Positions 33,408-45,777 of a stretch of DNA of 64,000 bases are shown piece after piece (position 1 is the stretch's first letter; each line of letters starts with the position of its first letter). Source of the stretch: Cryptomeria japonica (Eukaryota > Streptophyta > Pinopsida > Cupressales > Cupressaceae). The stretch spans positions 473,486,573 through 473,550,572 of the forward strand of contig NC_081409.1 of NCBI RefSeq assembly GCF_030272615.1, in the 5' to 3' direction. The notes beneath the pieces are model-generated. The model made no database searches. It was not told the origin of the DNA and worked only from the letters and a program-made list of their open reading frames with translations. Position numbers and translations under genes: made by a program.

Positions 33408-35391
33408 ATGAAAAAGTATCAAACCAGACAGAGCGAGGATCTGGTTGAGCATATTGAGTTACCACCATCATAGAGATGGTCAAGGATATTGAAAAAGACA
33501 GAGAAAGAAACAAATTCAGCAGTTGAGTTTCTAGAAAGTTTGTCAGTCAAAGTTTTTCAAGAAACTCCAAATTCTGATCTCCTGTCTAATTCTTCTCCTC
33601 TGCCTAATTCTTAGCCTAATTTTGCCATGTGCATAAATCCTCTTTTTGCAACTACTCCAATTCAACTATCTATTACCTAGATAGCACAAGTAAATCCACC
33701 TGTTATCCCAATGGCTCTGCCAAGAGCTCAGCCATTTGTACCTTTCAATCAAGGCATCCCTTTGAATCTTACTCATTATGATGATATTCCTATAGCAACA
33801 TTGAAAAGCCTACCTTTTTTCATGGGAGAAGATCAAACCACTCCAATCAAACATATAAGGGATGTAGCTTCATTGTGTGGTGTACATCATATCACATAAG
33901 AGAATGTTGCAATTAGACTTTTGGCTACCTCATTTAAAAGGGAAGCACTTCAGTGGCTTAGAGGACTACCTGTAAACTCAATTGATACCTGGTATCAGCT
34001 GGGTGATAGATTAAATTCATAGTTTGAGGACAAATCTGACCATTTGTCACTATTAGAACAGTTGGGTATCATAAAGAGATCCCCTCAAGAGAAAATGACC
34101 AACTTCAATTTTTGTTTCCAGAAGACTTGGAGCAAAATCCCCATCACGGTAAGGCCTACTCCTACACATGCATTTCTACCTTTATCTTAGGGCCCTTAGT
34201 AGTGACATTTCAGTCATGATTCAGTCTATGGGTGCAAATATTCTACCAAATGCATTTGATGTTGTTATTAGAGAAGAAAACTATCTAATTCAGGCTGGTA
34301 AAATAGCCCCTAGGCCCGCAATGCCCATATTCCTAGAAATATAGCCTATTGTACCTCTTTTAGAGCCTCCTCTAGTCATTGTCCCACCTTTACCAGCACT
34401 GAATTATCAAGTTGCAGCCCAAGCAAATATTTTCACATTCCCAAATCAAGAGTTTCAGGAGTTTAAAAATGAAATGAAAACCATGTTCCAAGGCTTTGCT
34501 AACAAAATGACCAATATTGAGAAGAAAGTTTACCAGAACACCAAGCCTTATCAAGCCCCTTATCAGAATAACCAGCAGAATAGGCCTCCTTATCAAGTTG
34601 ACCCTCAGGGTCAAAGGAGAAATTATTAAAGAACCAATATACCTTACAATCCCAACATGACCAACACATCTAGAGATATCATCCCAGCTCAAAACAACAT
34701 GGCATCGGATTCTGATTGGTGTTATCCTTGCAACCAACCTCATAATCAGACCACTTGTTCGAATGGTATGCTACATCAAGAACTCATGGTTCAAAATAAT
34801 GTTGTTGTCTCAAAAGATAGTACTCATGGAACTCATGATCAACAAGTTTCTCATTCTGAACAAGGCCCGGATGTTACCTTGGTCAATTGGCAAGGTGAAG
34901 AATTTTGTGGAGTAAATCAGCCACAAGATCAGAATCAGTCTTACACTTCTATTGTAGCCAATACACAGTCCAAAAAGAGAGCCATTGATATAGGACAGCA
35001 AGCTGATAAAGGCATCAATGAGACTTCTACAGGCCAACAAGAACCACCTAGACCTCAACTCACTCCAAATATACAAATCCTACCAAAAGGGCAACCAGTG
35101 GTCAACAAGGATCAGCCAAGAGGTCAATTACCAACAACACAAGTTCAAGAGGATGTTGTTGTTAAAAGAGGGCAGCAGAAGGTTAGTACAAGCTCATTTA
35201 ATATTTTGGATCAATTGAAAAAGACGCATGTCAGTGTCTCAATGTGGGATTGCTTAGCTCTTCCAGGGCAAAAGGATTTTCTTAAAAATGCTTTGTCTAA
35301 CATCTCTTTGTCACAAGAGCTTCCTAATGAGCAGCCCAAAGTAGTCTTTTCCAATGCCCCTCAAGAAAAGAAGGGCAAACAAAAAACTTAG
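33408..35391 (+). pseudogene. gypsy gag
   Basis: Frame from ATG 33408. The region encoding LKSLPFFMGEDQTTPIKHI and EALQWLRGLPVNSIDTWYQL (33800-34010) is the retrotransposon Gag core (PF03732-like). Proline- and glutamine-rich sequence (YQAPYQNNQQNRPPYQ near 34550) follows. The stretch DWCYPCNQPHNQTTC (34710-34755) could be a divergent zinc knuckle but lacks the standard spacing. The frame is broken by TAA at 33897, TAG near 34021, a frameshift before 34657, and TAG at 35389 at the passage into protease. Confidence 0.75.
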
Positions 35392-36039
35392 AAGGTTAAA
35401 CTCCCTCCTTTTTATCTGACTTTAATCATAGGTCAGCTCCTAGTACATAATTGTATGATTGATTCAGGTGCAAGTAGTTATGTCATGCCAAAGAAGATAG
35501 TTGATAAGTTGGGTTTGAAATATAAGCATCTTTCAAAAAGGGTAGTCCAGTTAGATGGGACAGCAGTAAACACAGTAGGTGTGATTAAAAATTTGGATCT
35601 CATATTGCATGCATGCCCAAACTTCTCAATCCCACAAGATGTCTACATCATAGATCTTCCACCTTACTTTTCTTTATGCTTGTCTAGAGATTTCACAGCC
35701 AAGTTGGGTGGGTATTTGTCTTCTGATTAGTCACAAATATTTTTCAAAACAAGATATGGTACCAAAGTGACCATAATATTAGAATTGTTAGCTAATGATC
35801 ATATAGAACCATATATCCCAAGTGTTGTTAATGCAAATTTATCTATACAAGAATCTAATGAACAACCTGATATCCCAGATCCAAACACCCCAATAGAAGG
35901 GATACCTAATGTAGTATTAGATGAATGGGCAGTAGAGAATGATGAGAAAGATCCATTCAAGCATATGGAAGAATTAGAACTAGGTGTCTACATGGTCCAT
36001 GAAGAAGGTGTCATTGTCCCTAATCTCAAAAAAGGATGA
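35392..36039 (+). pseudogene. gypsy aspartic protease
   Basis: In the same frame as the end of gag. CMIDSGASSYVMPKKIVDKL (from about 35449) is a retropepsin active site with an intact D-S-G triad, followed by LGL...L....V.LDGT and a hydrophobic IIDLPPYFSLCLSRDF stretch. TAG at 35728 interrupts it before an acidic linker (35767-36039). The protease would cut the polyprotein inside virus-like particles. Confidence 0.8.
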
Positions 36040-36811
36040 CAATCAATTATCCAATCAGCAGGGTGAACAACAAAACAATGAATTGTGGCAACTCTATTTT
36101 GATAGATCGAGGAGAAAGGTTGGTTCTAGAGGTGGTGTTATGTTAATCTCTCCTGAAGATAAGAAATACTTTTCAACCTTTAGATTTTCTTTTAACTATA
36201 CTATTAATATAGCTGAATATGAGTCACTTTCACATGGATTGGAATGGGCTAGAAAAAGAAATGTAAAGTGTTTGCAAGTATTTGGGGACAATGAGCTAGT
36301 GGTAAATAAAGTAAGAGGTGTCAATGTGACTAAAAATGATGTCCTTAAAATGTATAAGCATAGGATATGGGACTTAATTGAAGAATTTGATGCTTTTAAT
36401 CTATTCTCAGTGACTAGAAATCAGAATAAGGAAGCAGATAAGTTGGTTGCCTTGGGTGCTCAATTTGACATACGAGATGAGGTAAGCAATATTGAAAGAC
36501 AACAATATGTCAAAGTGGTTGTTAGGCCTTCAATTCCATATAATAGTGTCAATTGGAAACTCTTTGATTTAGATGAACAAATTATTAATTTTCTTATTGA
36601 AGAGGTTGAATTTGCAGCTGGTAATCAACATAAATTTGTAAAGCAATATGAAAATCAGATCCTTCAATTGAAAAGGAATAAGCTACCAAAGGGATTGGTA
36701 ACCCTTGAGTCAATATTTAACACTGATGATCAGGTTAGAAAGGAAAAAGGTAGCATGCTAGTTAAACAGGAGCACTACAAACCATTAAGATCTTCAAAGA
36801 TAAGTTATTAA
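35984..36811 (+). pseudogene. extra RNase H domain before RT
   Basis: This frame overlaps the protease-linker frame by 56 bases in +1, so a frameshift joins them. It reads WQLYFDRSRRKVGSRGGVML (first Asp), NIAEYESLSHGLEWA (Glu), LQVFGDNELVVNKVRG (Asp) and RNQNKEADKLVALGA (last acidic/Asn site). All four RNase H positions are present. The style (GDNELVVNKV, EAD.LVALG) is the 'archaeal-type' RNase H (RVT_3) that plant Tat elements have acquired beside the ordinary one. Its place here, between protease and RT, is the notable point. A second, ordinary RNase H follows RT. Confidence 0.8.
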
Positions 36812-36839
36812 AGCTTGGAAAGATATGTACAGCTGAAGA

Positions 36840-38250
36840 GAAATAGGCATTTGTTTTTCTTTGTCAAGAGTTCAATGACATATTTGCATGGCGGTATGAA
36901 GATTTGAAGGGATTTGACCTTGCATTAGCCCAACACACCATAGAATTGGAAGTTGATGCCAAGCCTGTGAGACAAAAACAAAGGCCCCTTAATCCAAAGC
37001 TTGAGCATCTCATGAAGACAAAACTAAACAAGCTGATCCAAGGTAATATCATCTTTCCTATAAAGCATACATCTTGGGTTTCAAATTTGGTTCCCGTAAG
37101 AAAGAAGAATGGTGAGCTTAGACTTTGTGTAGACTTTAGAGATCTTAATAGAGCTTCTCTAAAAGATCATTACCCGTTGCCCTCAATGGAGTAGATCTTA
37201 CAAGTAGTTTCAGGTTCAGATAGGTTTTCACTACTTGATGGTTACTCTGGTTATAATAAGATTCTATTAAAAGAGGATCACCAATTTAAAACTACCTTTA
37301 CTACAAAATGGGGAACAAAGGCATATAGGAAAATGACTTTTGGTTTGTCTAATGCATGAGCAACCTTTCAGAGGGCAATGGATATGGCCTTCCAAGGTCT
37401 TATAAATAAATTTGTTTTGGTTTATCTTGATGACATAACCATTTTTTCAAAGCATGTGGAAGAGCACTTTTCTCACTTAAGGCATATTTTTTAAAGGTGT
37501 AGAAAATATGAAGTATCTTTAAATCCCAAAAAGTGCATTTTTGTTGTACACGAGGGTAAGTTGTTGGGCTATATTGTCTCTAAACATGGAATAACCATAG
37601 ACCCGGAGAGGGTAAGTGCTATTTTAGCTTTACCTTTATCTGCACATAAGAAAGGCCTTCAAAGCTTTATAGGTAGAATCAATTTTGTAAGAAGATTCAT
37701 CCCCAATATAGCATTTCTTTTGAAGCCATTGAATAGCATGCTTAAGAAAAATGTTACTTTCAGCTGGTCCAAAGAGGCTAAAAATAATTTTGAAGAAATT
37801 AAGACTGCCATAGCATCGGCGCCTACTTTGATAAATCCAGACATTGCAAAGGATTTTATATTATATGCTTTTGGTAATTTTGATACTATTTCAGCTATGT
37901 TGATTCAATAGAATGATGAGGGATTGGAGCAGCCAATAGAATTCTTCAGCCAAGGCCTAGAAGGGTACGAACAAAATTATTCTTTTATTGAGAAACATGC
38001 ATTAGCAGTCATTAGAAGTCTAAAGAAATTTAGACACATGCTTTCAAATAACAAAATTCACCTAATGGTTGCTCATCCTATTATAAATTTTTTTTTGTTA
38101 AATAGAGATCTTAATGACAAAAGAGTTGGTTGGATCATGAAGGTGATGGAGTATGATATCAATATAAAGGTAACGAAGCTTATTAGAGGTAAGGGATTAT
38201 GTGAACAACTTGCTGGTCACACAGAAAACACCGAACAAGAGAGTGAAGAA
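36840..38250 (+). pseudogene. gypsy reverse transcriptase and RNase H
   Basis: RT motifs in order: GNIIFPIKHTSWVSNLVPVR, KKNGELRLCVDFRDLNRAS, DHYPLPSME, FSLLDGYSGYNKI, TAYR.MTFGLSNA, and the catalytic VYLDDITIFS at 37423-37437. The C-terminal thumb reads LLGYIVSKHGITIDPERVSAI and FIGRINFVRRFIPN. The gypsy RNase H (about 37840-38240) has DFILYAFGNFDTISAML, where the first Asp position reads as Phe-Gly, then FIEKHALAVIRSLKKFRHML. Stops: TAG 37191, TGA 37358, TAA near 37491, TAG 37909. No frameshift is needed across it. Confidence 0.88.
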
Positions 38251-38269
38251 GTTGTCCTAGTTCATGAAG

Positions 38270-39567
38270 ATAATGAACCAATTGTTGTAGCAACACCCCC
38301 TACAAGTTGGGTGCATGAAATGATGCATTTTCTTCAGACAGGTGAGTGTCCTAAAGGCCTAAACAATGCTAAACGAAGATACTATAGACTTCAAGCTATC
38401 CCTTATATCATTTTGGATGGAATTTTGTTTAGAAAAGATTTTAATGGTGTATTCTTAAGATGCATAGATTCAGATCAAACTGAGAGAATATTAGAGGAAT
38501 TCCATAATGGACAAGTTGGTGTTCACTTTGCACCATGGTCTACAGCATTAAAGATCATGAGGGTGGGATATTTTTGGCCTAATTTGCATAAAGATGCATA
38601 TGCTTGGGTAAGGAAATGTAAGAATTGTGGAGTATTTGCAGGCAAACAGAAAATGGTAGCTTTACCCCTGCAACCTGTTCAAATTGAACAACCATTCATG
38701 AAGTGGGGTCTTGATTTTATCAGAGTCATCAATCCACCTTCAATTTTTGGGCATAAATGGATCTTGACAACCACTGATTACTTTACCAAGTGGACTGAAG
38801 TTGTACCCTTGAAGGAGGCAAATGAAAGTGTAGTTCTAAGCTTTTATCAGGACTTAGTAGCAAGGTTTGGTATCCCTGATTCTATTACTTCAGACAATGC
38901 ATTATCTTTTGTAGGATTTAAGATTACTGATTGGGCTGTCCATAACAACATATTTTTTAATACTTCATCCAATTATTACCCTCAGGGTAATGGACAAGCT
39001 AAGTCTACTAATAATAACTTGATTAGGACAATCAAGAGGATAATTGAGGATAATCAAAGAACTTGGCACACTCAGTTGAAACATGCATTATGGGCTAATA
39101 GAATCACCCCTAAGAGAGCTACAGGTATATCTCCCTATATCCTCGTTTATGGTAAAGAGGCAAGACTCCCAATTTTAGTTGAAATGCCTACACTAACTCT
39201 GATTAGAGAGATAGAAATGTTGCAAGAAGAACCCATGTAGGTTAGATTGGCAGAGCTAATGGAGTTGGAGGAGGTAAGAAAGCAAGCATTATTGACTATG
39301 GAAAATCATCAAGCTCAGATGAAGAGGACTTTCAACAGGAAGGCAGCTCTGAGAGTTTTCAATGAGGGAGATTTGGGTTTGAAATGGGATGAATTAAAGA
39401 GCAAGCCTGGAAAGCATACTAAATTTGATGCCATATGGGATGGCCCATACATCATTACTGAGAAAAAGCAACATAATGTTTTTCAACTTTCAAAGTTGAA
39501 TGGTGAAACCCTTCCAATCCTAGTTAATGGGGTTCATCTCAAAGCTTGCCTTTCAGATTTCATTTAA
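38270..39567 (+). pseudogene. gypsy integrase
   Basis: H..H zinc site (FHNGQVGVHFAPWSTALKI) and KCKNC at about 38500-38630; catalytic core WGLDFI (first Asp), TSDNALSF (second Asp), then NGQAKSTNNNLI, where AAG at 39001-39003 puts Lys in place of the catalytic Glu. The C-terminal GPY-type module reads AIWDGPYIITEK, then VFQLSKLNGE, at about 39435-39510. TAG at 39238 separates core and C-terminal module in the same frame. Ends at 39565-39567. Confidence 0.9.
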
Positions 39568-39842
39568 GATAATAAGTGTCGATGCACATTTTGTTTTTCT
39601 ATTTTCTTTGTTCTATTTTTCAATAAGTGCTTATGCATAGTTTTGTGGTTTTTGTTTTAGGCAGCACCACTTTTGTTTTTTCTAGTTTTCCTGTTTTTAT
39701 TTTGTTGTCATGCTGCGAAGTAGCTGAATTTCAAGAAGTTCTATTTGCAAAGAGGGCTGAGATGACACTATAAGCCCAATGGATAAGACATGACTAGTCT
39801 ATAGTGTTTAGCAGGCAAGCACCCCTGAGACGTCGCCAAAAA
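39568..39842 (+). other. gypsy 3' untranslated region, no classical polypurine tract
   Basis: T-rich, then GCAGGCAAGCACCCCTGAGA and CGTCGCCAAAAA directly before the LTR start TGTTACC. I do not see the expected purine run; only GCCAAAAA adjoins the LTR. Confidence 0.6.
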
Positions 39843-42807
39843 TGTTACCAAATTTAGTACCCAAATGAAGCATTTCATTCATTCATTTTGAAAAGGTCAA
39901 ATCATGAACGAGAAATCAGAAATGCATTGTTTTTGTCTAACTTGTTTTTTTCATGTGCATATACAGGGAAAGTAAGATAGCATGTGGGTTAAAATATGGC
40001 TCCCATGAGGGTTGAGCTCAGCATGTTGTAGGTCACGGAGATATTTATGCTCCATTGCAGATGAAATAGAGTGGCTTATTAAAACCTTCAAGCAAATTCA
40101 TGTTGGCAAGTGTATCGCCAAATCCCCTGCATAGTTGATGAAAGGCCAAAAGGAACTCAGAGAAAATGCAATCGGCCTGTGTAAAGTTTGTATTTGGGTG
40201 CCAAAGAGGGTTTTAAAAGGCCAGAGAACTTCCGAGCATTTTCAGTCACATGGCATGAAGAACATTTATCCCACATTGGTCGCGGGGAGGAGCATTTTTG
40301 TATTTAAAACTAAAGTCATATATAACTATAGTGTCAAATCGTACAGGCTTTTGACAAGAAGTGGCTCATGGCTCAGGGGACCCTGCATGTGCATGCATCT
40401 CAAGGCATCCCAATTTTATGATCGGCTGGCGAGAAGAAGTTAAATGTTGAGCAAGTAAGGAATATCGAATGCAGATCACGATGATGCAATGACTGTCGCT
40501 ATGTCGTGATGGTTAGATGCTTGCCAGATATCATCCACAACTTGGCAACTGATGACGTGGTGGAGCAGAGGGTATGTCCAAGGACAGGTGGTAGACAGGT
40601 GGCGGTCCAGTGGCTGGTGACATGGCATGGATGGGTGACTTATCGAGCAGACCTTGGCCGCGATGAATCTCTAACAGGTTTTGCTGAAGGCTCAGTTTCC
40701 ATCGACATAGGGTATATCGAAGAAATCAAAAGCAGTCTCGCCGATAGAATAATATCGATGAAACTAAAAGTTTGATGAGACTTGTAAATGGCTCGCCGAA
40801 GGAGTAGTTTGGTCAAAAGAATGATATTTGACAGAACAAGATGTGTGGCAGGCGCAGCAGATAGGTGGTGCCTAGGCGGATCTCCGAAGCCAATCAAGGG
40901 GTGACACATGTTGACACGCGGCACAAGAGAGAAAATCAGTCGAGGTTAAAGGTCGAGCAAGTTGAGGGCAGATCAATGGTGATGCGAGAGATCTAATGGT
41001 TGTCACTATGTCGTGATGGTTAGAAGCTTGCTAGTTATCCCCATGACTTGGCGACAAAGCACGTGCAGAAAAGGTGAGCGGCTAAGGTGTTAAAGATCGA
41101 GTAGTTTAAGGGCAGATCAACGGTCGTTGCTATACCGCATGATGAAGATGCTCACTGGTTATCTCATGTGACATGGTGACTGATGACATGGTAGTTAAGG
41201 TGGCACCCAGTTAGATCCAAAGGTGAACAAGAAGTGACACATGGCAGGCCTGCCAGTAGGGTGAGTGCCCAAGTGAGATAAAGATCGTGCAAGTCCAAAA
41301 GATCTGATGGTTGTTGCTAAGGCGCAAGGAAAAGTTGCATGCCCAGTTATCATTGTGACCTAGCAACAAGGTGGGTCCAAGTCTAGTGGTGGTTAAGATG
41401 GTAGTCCAGATGGCAGACAAGGTGGACCTGTGAGCGAACCAGAGGTTAAAACATAGCACAAATGAAGAGAGAAACTCAGAAGAAATAAATACCGAATAGG
41501 TTCCTAAAGATCTAGTGGTGGTTGCTATACCGCGATCGGAAGATGTACGGTGTTTATTTGTCGCAACTTGGTGACCAAGTGGTGGGGCCCATCAAAGAAA
41601 TCTATGGAGTGCTACCATCAACTATCGGAACAACCAGTTTTCCACCTACCGTGATATCCCAATGAGGTCGCCAATGGATTGGAGTGAGCCAGAGTGGAGC
41701 TATCAAGTATCGGAATAACATGTTTGAGGCCACATCGAGAACCTGATAAGAACAACATTTAGTTGGGAGCGTATCATCGGCCATCGGAATAAGTTTTTCA
41801 ATGCTAACCTGATGACCCGATGAATAAAGAAATGCTATTTACAGTCAGAAGCCAAAAGTGGTGGCAGGCAAGGTAGCGTCTAGGGATTCATGCGAAATAA
41901 GAAGAAGTCATCAGGTAGTTTGAGGTCCGATTTGAGCTTGAGAGAAAATCTTCATGAGTCTTTCTCATGATCTTGAGGTAATAAGGATTGATTTTGAGCA
42001 CCATATGGGTCAACCTTTAGTTGACTAAGAGTTTGAACTGAATTGCATGAGTTTTTTCTCATGATTTTGAGCCTATTTTGGTGGTTTTTTATTTCTACGA
42101 GAGGTTCAATTTTTCAGAAGATATATTTCAGTGGGATTTCATCTTCAATCTTTCTAGAGTCATCTTTCCTCTACCTTTTGGAAGGTTTTTGTATAAAGTG
42201 AAAAAGTTTTATCTTTCTTCACTAGTTCTTGATGATTCTCTTGTTGGTTTTAGTAGAGAATACATTCTTGTAGCTCATATGCAATTTTATGAAAGAATTC
42301 TGAATAAAAATTACCAACTTATGTCTTATGTCTTTACAGTTTATTTTCTTATTCATGATTGAGAGTTAGTTTATTGTGTTATTGTCTAGATAATCTTTAA
42401 ATTGTTTTGTCTCATTTTTAAGTCACAGGTTGTGCATTGTGATAAATTGGCTCATTTGGTTGATTGTGAAAGTTCTCTTTCCTTTCAATTTTTTCAAGTT
42501 TAAATTGTTTGCATGAAATATTTATGTGTTATGAACCAGAAGTCTATTTGTGCAGATTGGTATTTTTTAGGAATGTATTTCTGTCATTTTGAGATATCTT
42601 ATTGATGCTTCACCTTGGTTTAGCATTTGCAAGTCTTTCCTATCCCTTTTCTCGGTAAAGATTTAGAGTTATTCATAGGGAACCAGCCCTTCATCTGGAG
42701 GTTAATTCTCACTATAGGCAACCCACAGGCCTAAGAATTATCCCATGTGTCAACAAGTTGCTTGAGCTTTCAGCTTGTGCATTATGGGTGCAATTTGAGT
42801 GACAACA
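39843..42807 (+). repeat. gypsy 3' LTR
   Basis: 2,965 bases, TGTTACC to GACAACA, colinear with 30213-33236 at about nine in ten positions by eye. It is shorter partly because it has a single copy of the AGATATTTATGCTCC unit and lacks about 25 bases near 42640 that the 5' LTR has near 33050. Confidence 0.9.
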
Positions 42808-42812
42808 TGTTG

Positions 42813-45777
42813 AAGGCTTAAAGCATAATCTTTTAAGTGTAGGTCAGATGGTGGATAGAGGATTTCATTTGTGATTCAAGGATAGAAAATGTAAGATAAT
42901 CAATAAATCTGGATTGGAGATTTTTTTCAGAACTCAGACCAATTGAAATATTTTTCATTTGAACTCTGGTGAGAAGGCTTGCTTGATTGCTCAAATTGAT
43001 GAAAGTTGGTTATGGCATAAGAGGTTGTGTCATGTAAATTTTGATTGCATAGTAAAGATTAGTTCAATACTTGTTGTTAGAGATTTTCCCAAGATTGTCA
43101 AACCTCATAATCTGGTATGTAGAGAATGTCAAATGGGTAACCAAGTTAGAACTTCTTTCAGAAGTCTACATGATAAATCTAATGAAATTTTTGGTCTTAT
43201 TCATACTCATTTGTGTGGATCAACAAGGACCAAAATCTTTCAAGGTGATGGATATTTTATGTTACTTGTTGATCACTATTCTAGAATGATGTGGGTGGCA
43301 TTTTTCAAAGAGAAATATGAAGCTTTTGAGAAATTCAAAATCTTTAATGCTATGGTTGAGACTGAGACAGGACTGAAGATAAAGTGCTTAAGATCAGATC
43401 ACGGTGGTGAGTTTACATCCAGTGAGTTCAAAAACTTTTGTGAAAGAAATGGTATTAGGAGACAACTTTCTACACCTAGGACTCCATAGTAGAATGGATT
43501 AGTGGAAAGAAAGAACAAAACAATTTTGGATGCAGGAAGGACTGTGATGACAGAAGCTAAATTACCTGATATCTATTGGAGAGAGGTTGTCGATACCATT
43601 GTATACACTTTCAATAGAGTGCACATAAAAGATGATACCGGTAAGACTCCTTATGAACTATAGTTTGGTCATACTCCTACTATTAGATATTTCAAAAAAA
43701 TTGGAAGCAAATGTTACATTAGAACAAATGACACATTAGGAAAGTTTGATCCTAGAATTGATGAAAGAATTTTTTTGGGTTATTCTACTAAGAGAAAATT
43801 ATATAGATGTTATAACAAAAGATTGAATAGGATATTGGAAGGCATAAATGTCAAGGTGGATGAGCATGGCAGTAATCAGATCAGAACATATGATTATGGA
43901 CCGAAAGATGAATTTATCAGACCTAAACTGATAATGTGAGAATCAATTCAGAATAGTGAACCAGTGATACCGGTGGCATCAAAAAATTCAACAGTGATAG
44001 AGGTACAATAGAATGAGTTAGCAAATCAAGAAAATTCAAAGACTCCCAAGTATGTAAAACTAAATCATTCTGAAGATCAAATTATTGGTGATAAAAGGAA
44101 AGTTGTGATGACTAGGAGAAGGTTAGTTGTTGAAGAGGTATGTTTAATTTCTTGAATTGAACTAGAATCATTTATTGAAGAGGTATGTTTAATTTCTAGG
44201 AGAAGGTTAGTTGTTGAAGAGGTATGTTTAATTTCTTGAATTGAACTAGAATCATTTATTGAAGCAAGCAAGGATGAAAATTGGATAAAAGCAATGGAAG
44301 GGGAATTAGATCAGATTGAAAAGAATAGAACATGGGAACTTGTACCTAGACCTAAAGACAAGAACATTATTGGAACTAAATGGGTTTTCATAAACAAATT
44401 GAATAAGGAAGGTCAAGTGGTAAGGAACAAGGCTAGATTGATTTGCAAAGGTTATTCACAGGAAGAAGGAATTTATTATGGGGAAACTTATGCCTCGGTT
44501 GCTAGAATTGAAGTGGTAAGACTTTTTCTTTCTTATTTTGCACACAAGAACTATAAAGTATATCAGATGGATGTTAAATGCACATTTCTAATGGAGATCT
44601 TGAAGAGGAAGTTTACATTTAACAATCTAATGGATTTTCTTTATCAAAAGACAAGGACATGGTTTGTAGATTGAAGAAAGGTTTATATGGATTAAAAAAG
44701 GCCCCTAGAGCATGGTATGCTAGATTGGATAAGTATCTTTCAAAGCTTGGTTTTAGTAAAGGTAATGTTGATAGTAACTTATATTACAAAATTTAACATG
44801 ATGACATATTTATTATTGAATTCTTTGTGGATGATATCATTTTTGGAGGAGAAGAAGGTCTATGCATGAAATTTGCTAATGATATGAAGAATGAATTTAA
44901 AATGTCTTTGATTGGCGAGATGAAATTTTTCTTAGGTTTGCAAATTACTCAGACTGATAAAGGTATTTTCATTTGTCAAACTAAGTATGTGAAGGAGTTA
45001 CTTAAGAAATTTGAACCTAAGAATTCTAAACCTATCAGTACTCCTATGATAACCAGTTGCAAATTGTCAAAGGATGATGAATCACCTAAAGTGAATCCGA
45101 GTAGATACAAATCAATGATTGGTGGTTTGTTGTAACTAACTCAAATAAGACCTAATATAATTAATGTTGTTTGTATTGCTTCTAGATTTCAGGTAGATTC
45201 TAGAGAAACTCATTATATTAGTGTCAAGAGGATATTTAGATATTTGGCAGGTACAATAGACTTTGGGTTATGGTATCCAAAGAATGATGACTTCACATTA
45301 TGTGCATATACAGATTCTGATTGGGCAAGAGATTTGGATGACCGAAAGAGAACTACTAGTGGTGCATTCTTTCTTGGGAAGAAGTTGATTTCATGGCTTT
45401 GTAAGAAACAACCATGCACTTCATTGTCTATAGATGAAGAAGAATATGTTGTAGCTACTACCAACTGAACTCAGATTTTATGGATGAAACAAATGTTAAA
45501 GGACATAAGGGTAAGTTATGATGAGCCTATTGTTATTCACTATGATAATACTATTGCTATTGATATGTCAAAGAATCTGGTATTTCATTCCAAATCAAAA
45601 CACATTTCTATAAGGTATAATTTCTTGAAGGAAAAGGTTGAAGCAAAGGAAGTCAGATTGGTTTATGTGCCTACTAAGGAATAGATTGCATATATTCTAA
45701 CAAAACCATTGCCTAAAGACACTTTTAAATATCTTAGAGATCAATTAGGGGTTACCAACCCTCTGGAAGAGACTTAG
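42813..45777 (+). pseudogene. Copia2 integrase, RT and RNase H (3' part of gag-pol)
   Basis: Integrase (42959-43660): zinc-site residues CHVNFDC and CRECQ are kept. The first catalytic Asp is His (LIHTHLCGS), the second Asp is kept (LRSDHGGEF), and two consecutive TAG codons (43487-43492) replace the QQ of Copia1 just before NGLVERKN. RT (44294-45135): WVFINKLNKEGQVVRNKARL, VYQMDVKCTF, then a frameshift near 44590, KAPRAWYARLDKY, and FVDDIIFGG at about 44823-44850. RNase H (45240-45777): CAYTDSDWARD, IHYDNTIAIDMSKN, TKE-stop-IAYILTKPL (TAG 45682). An 84-base tandem duplication lies at 44114-44270. Compared with Copia1, the domain order and spacing are the same. Confidence 0.9.
44114..44270 (+). 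repeat. 84-bp tandem duplication in Copia2 pol
   Basis: AGGAGAAGGTTAGTTGTTGA starts at 44114 and again at 44198, and about 67 bases match (through GAATCATTTATTGAAG). The period is 84, so 28 codons and frame-neutral. Copia1 has one copy of the matching stretch (near 12060-12130). Confidence 0.8.

Larger units (their letters stand above)
30213..42807 (+). mobile_element. Ty3/gypsy (Tat-like) element with 3 kb LTRs
   Basis: 12,595 bases, inserted in Copia2 with a perfect 5-bp target duplication TGTTG (30208-30212, 42808-42812). LTRs 30213-33236 and 39843-42807. Internal order: gag, protease, an extra RNase H, reverse transcriptase, RNase H, integrase. This is the gypsy order (integrase last), and the second RNase H points to the Tat lineage. 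From 36904 to 39567 one frame is kept over RT, RNase H and integrase with stops only, but gag and the protease/RNase H junctions are frameshifted and the integrase has lost its catalytic Glu. It is dead, but younger than Copia2. Confidence 0.93.

Noticed and set aside
34657-35391. Independent gene in the gypsy internal region
   Set aside because: It is in the same frame as the protease that follows and lies where the gag C-terminal part is expected.
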